DNA from: a virus
Virus record (IMG/VR): IMGVR_UViG_3300035670_001036
Span: 1 to 28,024 of that record
Length of the DNA: 28,024 bases
Direction: 5' to 3' (one strand)
Part shown: piece by piece, positions 14,190-20,036 of the stretch
Layout: each line of letters starts with the position of its first letter
How positions within the stretch are numbered: position 1 is the first letter of the stretch
Notes under the pieces: model-generated
Told to the model about the DNA's origin: nothing
What the model saw: the letters and a program-made list of their open reading frames with translations, nothing else
Database searches by the model: none
Program-made: the position numbers and the translations under genes

Positions 14190-14345
14190 TTATTTTACCT
14201 CCTCAACGTTTAACACTGCGATAGGCATAACTGCTATTTTTCTCATTGCATTCGCTGCGTGTTTCCAGTCATTCGCAATGAGTTTACGACTATACATACG
14301 GCTGAAGTCTGAGTAGTAAGAATAAGTGACTATGAATTTTGCCAT
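14190..14345 (-). CDS. Small basic protein of unknown function
   Basis: The product has 51 residues from ATG 14345 (MAKFIVTYSYYSDFSRMYS). A longer form from ATG 14366 (MSLVITSMAKF) is possible; neither has a convincing ribosome site. The pattern of a strand, a basic Tyr-rich loop, helix (NDWKHAANAMRKIAV) and strand resembles the next upstream protein (strand, then a helix containing AKNFKDAYKKTTAAM), so the two may be distant relatives. Stop lies one base before the next gene. Confidence 0.5.
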   Translation of the reverse strand: MAKFIVTYSYYSDFSRMYSRKLIANDWKHAANAMRKIAVMPIAVLNVEEVK

Positions 14346-14346
14346 A

Positions 14347-14535
14347 CTAGTAATAACCAATGACATAACCACCGCGTTCTAAGATTTTTTTGTAAGATTT
14401 ACCAAACTGTTTTTTCATAGCTGCAGTAGTTTTTTTGTAAGCATCTTTGAAATTCTTAGCAGTGACAAGATGGTCGATATGCCATATTTCTTGATTACTT
14501 GTGAGAACGTCTACTGTGATGTTGTATCGAATCAT
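14347..14535 (-). CDS. Small protein of unknown function
   Basis: The product has 62 residues from ATG 14535 (MIRYNITVDVLTSNQEIWH), chosen because AAAGGAAATGAAT gives proper spacing to it. The fold looks like strand, helix (AKNFKDAYKKTTAAMKKQFG), strand. Upstream Met codons at 14541 and 14562 lie in or before the ribosome site. It is basic and could bind nucleic acid, but there is no direct evidence. Confidence 0.55.
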   Translation of the reverse strand: MIRYNITVDVLTSNQEIWHIDHLVTAKNFKDAYKKTTAAMKKQFGKSYKKILERGGYVIGYY

Positions 14536-14548
14536 ATTCATTTCCTTT

Positions 14549-14779
14549 CTATTCAACTTCAAACAATTGTTTGAGTTCTTTATGAATTTGTTCTAATGGC
14601 TTGCCTTTTTTGAACTTAATAGCAATGATATGCATACGAGCTTCTTCGATGAGTTGTTTGAATGTAAGATTTCCGAAGTTAATTTCAGGATCGCTTTGAA
14701 TCATTTCTACAATTTGACTAGCTTGTTTCAAACTTACTTTAAACTTTTTACTAATTAGCTTTGCGAATTGAATGTTCAT
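14549..14779 (-). CDS. Small helical protein of unknown function
   Basis: The product has 76 residues from ATG 14779 (MNIQFAKLISKKFK). The ATG at 14785 lies inside the AAAGGAAATGAAC ribosome site and is less likely. It is all helical, with alternating basic and acidic segments (VSLKQASQIVEMIQSDPEIN and LEQIHKELKQLFEVE). It is the first gene after one of the boxed promoters, which suggests early expression. No family is recognised. Confidence 0.6.
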   Translation of the reverse strand: MNIQFAKLISKKFKVSLKQASQIVEMIQSDPEINFGNLTFKQLIEEARMHIIAIKFKKGKPLEQIHKELKQLFEVE

Positions 14780-14801
14780 GTTCATTTCCTTTCTTTTTCT
14801 G

Positions 14802-14848
14802 ATTATATAGTAATATAGTGATTTGCAAAAGTAAATAGTTTTTTTAAT
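14802..14848 (-). promoter_or_regulatory. Promoter region upstream of 14779
   Basis: The box ATTAAAAAAACTATTTAC (14831-14848) is followed on the minus strand by TTGCAA (14823-14828), 15 bases, and TATAAT (14802-14807). Which hexamer acts as -35 is unclear, as TTTACT in the box is too far from TATAAT. Confidence 0.5.
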
Positions 14849-14854
14849 TATTTT

Positions 14855-15307
14855 TTATTTTGCTAAATACTTTGCAATTCGAGGTGTTGAATCCACTACT
14901 AAACCATTAGGATTAAACTCAACGTTTTTAATCCAAACATGAGATACTGATTCATCTCCACTAAACCACGAATCATAGAAAATTCCATCTGAAATAGCAA
15001 CTACATGTTGTCTATCTCTTAAGAAAACGAAAACTTTACCTTTTGGGTAAAGCTTGCAAACTTGTCGAACTGTTAGACCAAAAACTTTTTGATTAGATTG
15101 GTAATTGAAAGCTCTTAAACGAGCTTCAATGTCTGGTGATGTAGTGTAGCCATAGAATTGTTTTTGTCTAAGATACTTACGAGTGAAAATGTATTCACTG
15201 TCTAAAATAACTGTAAATGCTCTTGTGACACAATCACCAACTCTGCGACCTTTTGGATGAGGATTATAATAGCACCAGTCTTTGTCTTTTACAAGTTCTT
15301 TAATCAT
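14855..15307 (-). CDS. Papain-like-fold protein (putative cysteine peptidase or inactive relative)
   Basis: The product has 150 residues. GRRVGDCVTRAF (Cys26 at the start of a helix), QHVVAISDGIFYDSW (His101 at a strand, Asp112 after it) give the order Cys-His-Asp seen in papain-like (C39/NlpC-like) folds. A family of phage proteins with GDCxxRA and GHxVAxxDGxYYDxW is widespread and has no settled role. It has its own boxed promoter and AAAGGAGAAGTGT before ATG, pointing to early use against the host. A peptidase, deamidase or a non-catalytic fold are all possible. Confidence 0.55.
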   Translation of the reverse strand: MIKELVKDKDWCYYNPHPKGRRVGDCVTRAFTVILDSEYIFTRKYLRQKQFYGYTTSPDIEARLRAFNYQSNQKVFGLTVRQVCKLYPKGKVFVFLRDRQHVVAISDGIFYDSWFSGDESVSHVWIKNVEFNPNGLVVDSTPRIAKYLAK

Positions 15308-15331
15308 ACACTTCTCCTTTTCTGATTCTAT

Positions 15332-15370
15332 AGTATAACAGAAAAAGATAAATGTAAATAGTTTTTTTAT
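15332..15370 (-). promoter_or_regulatory. Promoter upstream of 15307
   Basis: On the minus strand ATAAAAAAACTATTTACA contains TTTACA (15353-15358), followed after 15 bases by TATACT (15332-15337) with TGT before it (extended -10). Its 16-base core TAAAAAAACTATTTAC is shared exactly with the boxes at 13638 and 14831. Confidence 0.6.
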
Positions 15371-15597
15371 ATTTTAGTTATTTTATACTCGATGTATTTT
15401 TTAAGTCTTGGTTTTAATTCCATCACGTTCTTCATAGCTTCTTGCGCAGTTTTAATTCCAAAAAACATTGCAGCATCTGACTTTAGGTTTGTGATTTCAT
15501 ACTTTTCTATATTATGTTGAAAACTAAAGTTGATGTCCTTAACATAATAAGTTTTGCCAATGAAATGTAATTCAATAACATAAATTGATAAGTTCAT
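15367..15597 (-). CDS. Small protein of unknown function
   Basis: The product has 76 residues from ATG 15597, which overlaps the helicase stop (ATGA) and has GAGGAAAAGAAT upstream; a longer open frame runs antiphase through the helicase gene and is not used. The content is mixed strand and helix (MNLSIYVIELHFIGKTYYV) with a basic C-terminus (ELKPRLKKYIEYKITKI). It may work with the helicase because they are coupled, but no family is recognised. Confidence 0.55.
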   Translation of the reverse strand: MNLSIYVIELHFIGKTYYVKDINFSFQHNIEKYEITNLKSDAAMFFGIKTAQEAMKNVMELKPRLKKYIEYKITKI

Positions 15598-16904
15598 ATT
15601 CTTTTCCTCGCTTTCATAATTTGTTTCGCCCAATAATATGGATTTTTGTAGCCTCTTTGTCTTCCTATTTCTACAAGTTGTTCTAAAGACCAAGCTCTAG
15701 ATTGTTCTTTCTTTTTAGTTCTTCTTTCGAGTTCTTGTATTTTTTGCAATTCAACTTGTTCATCTTGTTCTATTTGTTTTCTTGTCTTACCATTATCGTG
15801 TTTGCAATATGGACATATTGAATGAGTTCCTTTATAAACTCTTAAACAAGAACCACATTGTCTGACAATCAAATCTTGAACTTCTGTTTTATTTCTTACA
15901 GTAAGTTTATTTTCTAAAGACCAAGCTCTAGTTTCTGTTGGCATTCCGTGTCTGAAAACATTACCCACAAAATCATAGATAATTGCTCGTTTGTTTTCTT
16001 GTGGTCTGAGTGCTCTCATTGATTGTTGTATGTATAACGTTAGAGACATAGTAGGTCTTAGCAACATAACACAATCGCAATCAGGAACATCGAATCCTTC
16101 ACCGATAAGGTCTACGTTGCTTAGTGCTCTTATTTTACCTTCTCTGAATTCTTTTACGATTCTATCTCTTTCGTTTTTTGGAGTTTCTCCATCGAAATGA
16201 ACAATCCATGGTATTTTTTTGCATAATTCTTTACTAAAGCGTATACTCGGTGAGTAAATAATCGTCTTCCGCGCCTTCGAGAGATACGAGGTGATAGTCC
16301 CATAAGCTTTCGCATTCTCGAGGCACACGGTGGCAGCTTCCAAATCGAAATCTGCACCTTTTATGACGAAATCTGCATCTTTTACGTTAATTTTAGGCGC
16401 GTAGTAGTCGTATTCAGACAAAAATCCCATTTTTATCAATTCTTCGGGTTCAGGTCCAAGCACTAAATTGTTGAAGATAGTTCCTAATGGTTCGCCATTC
16501 ATCCTTGCAGGTGTAGCTGTTAAACCTATAATAGGAATGTTAGAATGTTGTTGAATTATTTTCTTCCATGTATTTGCGGTTGCATGATGTGCTTCGTCAA
16601 AGATAATCATCGAAGGATTACCTGTCATTTTTTTATAACTTTGCACCATACCAACTTGAATGTTATTCATATCTAAATTCATTCTTTTAAATGTTTCCAC
16701 TGTTTGGTCTATAAGTTCTTTACGATGAACCATAAACCACACTACGTTATTTGAATTTTTAGATACGTGGTTTTTGGACATATAAGCGAAGCACACGGTT
16801 TTACCTGCTCCACATGGAAGAACGACCAATGGTTTTGTTTTTCCATTTACAAAAGACAATCTAGTGTCTTGAATAACGTCAAGTTGATATGGCCTTAAGT
16901 TCAT
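15594..16904 (-). CDS. SF2 DEAD/DEAH-box helicase with C-terminal zinc finger
   Basis: The product has 436 residues. Motif I is LPCGAGKTV (residues 29-37), motif II is IIFDEAHHA, motif III is GLTATPA, and motif VI-type residues lie in TLYIQQSMRALRPQ. A four-Cys zinc finger near 347-370 (CGSC then CPYC) and a basic tail follow. The form resembles phage helicases of the UvsW/RadD-like type, which unwind or anneal branched DNA during replication and repair. It overlaps the zinc-ribbon gene by four bases (ATGA). Its substrate cannot be told from sequence. Confidence 0.85.
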   Translation of the reverse strand: MNLRPYQLDVIQDTRLSFVNGKTKPLVVLPCGAGKTVCFAYMSKNHVSKNSNNVVWFMVHRKELIDQTVETFKRMNLDMNNIQVGMVQSYKKMTGNPSMIIFDEAHHATANTWKKIIQQHSNIPIIGLTATPARMNGEPLGTIFNNLVLGPEPEELIKMGFLSEYDYYAPKINVKDADFVIKGADFDLEAATVCLENAKAYGTITSYLSKARKTIIYSPSIRFSKELCKKIPWIVHFDGETPKNERDRIVKEFREGKIRALSNVDLIGEGFDVPDCDCVMLLRPTMSLTLYIQQSMRALRPQENKRAIIYDFVGNVFRHGMPTETRAWSLENKLTVRNKTEVQDLIVRQCGSCLRVYKGTHSICPYCKHDNGKTRKQIEQDEQVELQKIQELERRTKKKEQSRAWSLEQLVEIGRQRGYKNPYYWAKQIMKARKRI

Positions 16905-17077
16905 TCTTTATTTTCCGTATTAGCGTCGAACACAGTCATAGGTTTTACATGTCGAGTAAATCGTAGTGAAAAGAAGTCTTTGCAGTTATCACATTCAATA
17001 ACAGTTGGAACTGCAATCATTTTTTGACTTACATACACATGATGAAGAGATTTGCAATGAGGACAGAAGATTCGCAT
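16901..17077 (-). CDS. Zinc-ribbon protein
   Basis: The product has 58 residues from ATG 17077 (MRIFCPHCKSLHHV). Two CxxC pairs (residues 5/8 and 29/32) should bind one zinc ion. GGAAAATAAT precedes the ATG; the longer open frame to 17161 crosses the dUTPase gene. The end is acidic (FDANTENKE). Such stand-alone ribbons may bind nucleic acid or a polymerase. It lies between dUTPase and helicase, with an ATGA overlap into the helicase. Confidence 0.65.
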   Translation of the reverse strand: MRIFCPHCKSLHHVYVSQKMIAVPTVIECDNCKDFFSLRFTRHVKPMTVFDANTENKE

Positions 17078-17078
17078 A

Positions 17079-17489
17079 TTATTTTCCAGTGGAATTAAAA
17101 GCTCCACTGCCTCGTTCATCACCGAGTTCTTCAACGAATTCAGCGATGACAATTGGAACAATAACTAATTGACCAACGCGTTCGTGTAATCCTACAATGT
17201 ATTCTTTATCTGAAGTATTGATGACAATAGCGTGAATAGAACCACGATAGCCACTATCAATTGGAGGAATTTGAGCTACAATTCCTTTCTTTGCATGACC
17301 GCTGCGTGGTAAGATTAAACCACACATACCGTCTGGAATTTCTACTGAGATTCCTAAGTTGATAGCAGTTGAACTATGAGGTGGTAATAAGACAGAGTCT
17401 GGTGAATAGACATCTGCACCTGCATCGTTATAGTGTGAGCGAACTGGAATCATTGCGTCTGGTCGAGTTTTTGTGATTTTAATTTTCAT
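17079..17489 (-). CDS. dut: Trimeric dUTPase
   Basis: The product has 136 residues, the normal length for the trimeric family. All five motifs are visible: DAGADVY (22-28), PRSGHAKKG, PIDSGYRGSI, ERVGQLVI and the C-terminal arm RGSGAFNSTGK. It converts dUTP to dUMP and pyrophosphate, keeping uracil out of DNA. In this operon the nucleotide enzymes may instead serve base modification, and dCTP as an added substrate cannot be excluded by eye. TTAAGGAGGAAATAAT lies before ATG. It is the last gene of the four-gene cassette with kinase, hydroxymethylase-like enzyme and glucosyltransferase. Confidence 0.88.
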   Translation of the reverse strand: MKIKITKTRPDAMIPVRSHYNDAGADVYSPDSVLLPPHSSTAINLGISVEIPDGMCGLILPRSGHAKKGIVAQIPPIDSGYRGSIHAIVINTSDKEYIVGLHERVGQLVIVPIVIAEFVEELGDERGSGAFNSTGK

Positions 17490-17501
17490 ATTATTTCCTC
17501 C

Positions 17502-18746
17502 TTAAAAATCAAATAAACCTTCGATAATTTTTTCTTCGTTAATCATCTTCAAAACTTTTTCGAAAATAACATCATTGTTCAAGTATTTAGAATAGAAATT
17601 GAATGCATTGTTTCTAAACTTGTCATACATTTCTTTGTCTTGAGATAATTGATTCATAAGTTCTACTGAAACTTGAGGATTTTCTTCATCTAAGATAACT
17701 GTTCCAATATGTTCTTGTCCATATTCGATAAGTGGTTTTCCACCGAGCTTAAACAGTTCAGTCCATCGTTTACGGAAAATAGGAACTGTGCCGTTAGCAA
17801 TATATTCGAACATTGCATATTCAATAACGTTATCTAAGAACCTATCATCTAAGAGAAGAAGTTCAATTGAGAATTGAGTTTTTCGAAGTCTATACATACC
17901 TACATCATTCGTATAAGGCGGAAGAATAAATGCAGGCATATTACGATCGAATGTATAAGTTCCGTCTTGGTCTAGACATAAAGTCACGTCTTTGCGAGGA
18001 ATTCTATTTGGTGTAGTTTCAACGTATAAATCTCCAAGAACACCAATCGAAAGTTCAATACCTTCAATGTATGTGTTGTAGCCATTTTCTTTGAAGATTG
18101 ATTCATGTAAATCGCGAACTAACCATGGACCTTTCCAACCTGCACTTCGACCCATGAAGCGAATTGAACGATATTCTTTTTGTTCAAAAGGAATCCACAA
18201 AGGCTTATATTCTTCAAAATTAAAACCTAAGATGTCTCCTTCGTCTGGAGTTAAAATGTTATTAGTTGATATTCTACGTTCTCGGCACCAACGCATATAA
18301 TCACCATCTTTTGAGTGTGTAATTGTTTTGTGCAAGTAATCGAAGAACTTCATGTATTTGTCATCGCTATAAAAGTTTCGAGAAATAGAAGCAGATTTGT
18401 GATCGACTTGAATGTAAGCAATAGGTATATTTTTTTCTTTGAGAAGTCTAAGAACTTCTAAGAATCCGTCTTTTGCTGCTTCATCATAGTTAGCAGCAGG
18501 AACAGAGAGAACGATAACATTATCACAATCCTTTAACATGTGATATGCTTCCATAAATTGATTTTTGAATTTGAGTTCAATAATTTTATGGTTATGAGAT
18601 TTGTTTCGACCCCATGATTTATCTTTACCTGCGATTGAAACGCAAGTGTTTCCAGTTTTCACTAAATATTTATCGAGTTCTACAGCGTATTTAGTATTAC
18701 CTGTTCCTTCGATACCACGACCTAACAACAATCCGTATTTTTTCAT
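17502..18746 (-). CDS. DNA glucosyltransferase, T4 alpha-glucosyltransferase (AGT) homologue
   Basis: The product has 414 residues, close to the 400 of T4 AGT. From my memory of T4 AGT several blocks match in order: GRGIEGTGNTKYAVELDKYL (T4 ARGLEGCGVTKFSLEQRDWF), KDKSWGRNKSHNHK (KDKSFTRTSSHDHK), SVPAANYDEA (SVPATSVQEA), FMGRSAGWKG (WIGRTTTWKG), YIEGIE (VMEGLE) and ANGTVPIFRK (ACGTIPVFWK). Asp115-His116 keep the same numbers as in T4, but T4 His114 is Val here. AGT is a GT-B enzyme that moves glucose from UDP-glucose to 5-hydroxymethylcytosine in duplex DNA. ATG overlaps the hydroxymethylase-like gene stop (ATGA). Sugar and linkage are inference. Confidence 0.8.
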   Translation of the reverse strand: MKKYGLLLGRGIEGTGNTKYAVELDKYLVKTGNTCVSIAGKDKSWGRNKSHNHKIIELKFKNQFMEAYHMLKDCDNVIVLSVPAANYDEAAKDGFLEVLRLLKEKNIPIAYIQVDHKSASISRNFYSDDKYMKFFDYLHKTITHSKDGDYMRWCRERRISTNNILTPDEGDILGFNFEEYKPLWIPFEQKEYRSIRFMGRSAGWKGPWLVRDLHESIFKENGYNTYIEGIELSIGVLGDLYVETTPNRIPRKDVTLCLDQDGTYTFDRNMPAFILPPYTNDVGMYRLRKTQFSIELLLLDDRFLDNVIEYAMFEYIANGTVPIFRKRWTELFKLGGKPLIEYGQEHIGTVILDEENPQVSVELMNQLSQDKEMYDKFRNNAFNFYSKYLNNDVIFEKVLKMINEEKIIEGLFDF

Positions 18747-19558
18747 ATAATGATTTTCAAATCTCTCGCCATTTTTTCGAGAGTTCCTTTCATTTTGTCT
18801 TTCATTTGTTCATTATCAGTATTAAGTTTTTCAACTAAAGCTTCTAAGAATTTTGCTTTTTTCTTTAATTCTAAGAAGTCTATAACAAATGGCTTAAACT
18901 GACGTTTTTGTTTAATAATCTTTTTAGCTGCTTCGTAATCTTTATCATATAAATGAAGACTAGTCACGAAGTGAGTGTGTTTTCCTAACTTAACTTCTAA
19001 CGTGTCAGCAATAATCATTTGCAATGCTCTAAAGTAAATAATATCGTATGGAAATCCAAACCAAATGTCATTACTTCTCATTATAGAAGTCATCATAAGT
19101 CTATCATTACGGACCATAAATTGAAGTGCAATGGTGCATTGTTCGTCTTTCGTTTGTAGTTTATTATTGTGAGCATAGTTAATGTTAATTACAGCGCGTC
19201 TGCTATATGGGTCTAAACTAAGAATCTTCACAACTTGTTCTAATTGGTCGAAGTTATATTTTTTGTGAATCATATAACCATAAGCTGAATTGCTTGTTTT
19301 ACCATCGTCTGATAAACTATTCCAAAAATTACTAAACTTTGTAATGAATGCTTTGTCATTTCTTCCTGTAAAATACCAGATGAGTTCTCCTAAAGCATAA
19401 GATGGACTAAGTTTCCTGTCAGTTAAAGTGACGAATGGATTGTAATAAGCTGGCAAAGTAATCTTAACATTGTTAATTTCACGAGTGTTATTGACTTTTG
19501 GAGCTTTAACGAGTTGCTTCAATAAATCTACATAGATTTTATTTATTTTTGTCAGCAT
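18743..19558 (-). CDS. Thymidylate-synthase-fold enzyme, probable dCMP hydroxymethylase
   Basis: The product has 271 residues from ATG 19558 (MLTKINKIYV), supported by GGAGAAAATTGCTT; TTG 19582 is a poor alternative. Family residues are present: Glu58 (ELIWYF), Arg120-Arg121 (DPYSRRAV), catalytic Cys141 (EQCTIALQF), Arg161-Ser162-Asp164 (MRSNDIWFGF), His202 and Tyr204 (LHLY). The Asn that reads uracil in thymidylate synthase is Asp172 here (FGFPYD), as in T4 dCMP hydroxymethylase (MRSNDVVFGFRND), and Cys is followed by Thr, also as in T4. It should add CH2OH from methylene-tetrahydrofolate to dCMP. About 40 helical residues at the C-terminus replace the usual end. dUMP as substrate remains possible. 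Confidence 0.75.
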   Translation of the reverse strand: MLTKINKIYVDLLKQLVKAPKVNNTREINNVKITLPAYYNPFVTLTDRKLSPSYALGELIWYFTGRNDKAFITKFSNFWNSLSDDGKTSNSAYGYMIHKKYNFDQLEQVVKILSLDPYSRRAVININYAHNNKLQTKDEQCTIALQFMVRNDRLMMTSIMRSNDIWFGFPYDIIYFRALQMIIADTLEVKLGKHTHFVTSLHLYDKDYEAAKKIIKQKRQFKPFVIDFLELKKKAKFLEALVEKLNTDNEQMKDKMKGTLEKMARDLKIII

Positions 19559-20036
19559 AAGCAATTTTCTCCAAAGTTTCAACTATTTTCATGAATTCAT
19601 CGTCTGTGTAATCGAATACTGAGAATGTTGGAATTCCATACTTTTCTGCAACTTTCATAAACTTTTTGTTAATACGCTTATGATTATTTCTAACTGTTTC
19701 ATAGATGTCATCTTCATTGTGAGAATTAAGAACTTCATCTGTAGCAGTTAATACAAGAATCACAACACCAAGTTCTTTTGCTTGTTTGAGTAATCGTTCA
19801 AAATGATATTTTCCAATTTTTGGTTTTCGATTAAAAAATCGAGGATAGACCATTTCGCCGATAAAATGACGGTCCCAAACTACGTTTGCTTTCCTCATTG
19901 ATTGAGAGTAAAACGGATAGTCTGAAGGGTCATCTGTTCCGCAATGGACATATTCAAGTCCATACTTTTCAATAAGTTTTTTCGCTAAGGTTGTTTTACC
20001 TGTTCCATCACAACCTTCAATTATAAATCTTTTCAT
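19539..20036 (-). CDS. Deoxynucleoside monophosphate kinase (thymidylate-kinase-like)
   Basis: The product has 165 residues. The P-loop is EGCDGTGKTTLAKKL (8-22), followed by WDRHFIGEMVYPRF, the DRxxxxExVY segment of phage dTMP/dNMP kinases. It lacks a full-length lid, as is common in small phage members. It would phosphorylate a phage-made dNMP, probably hydroxymethyl-dCMP given the neighbours, on the way to the triphosphate. GAGGAAATCTA precedes ATG, which overlaps the primase stop (TAATG). Its 3' end overlaps the hydroxymethylase-like gene by 20 bases. Confidence 0.75.
   Translation of the reverse strand: MKRFIIEGCDGTGKTTLAKKLIEKYGLEYVHCGTDDPSDYPFYSQSMRKANVVWDRHFIGEMVYPRFFNRKPKIGKYHFERLLKQAKELGVVILVLTATDEVLNSHNEDDIYETVRNNHKRINKKFMKVAEKYGIPTFSVFDYTDDEFMKIVETLEKIAYADKNK

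Noticed and set aside
18743-19558. Plain thymidylate synthase
   Set aside because: Asp172 replaces the conserved Asn and Cys is followed by Thr; with the AGT homologue next door, dCMP hydroxymethylase fits better. Not fully excluded.
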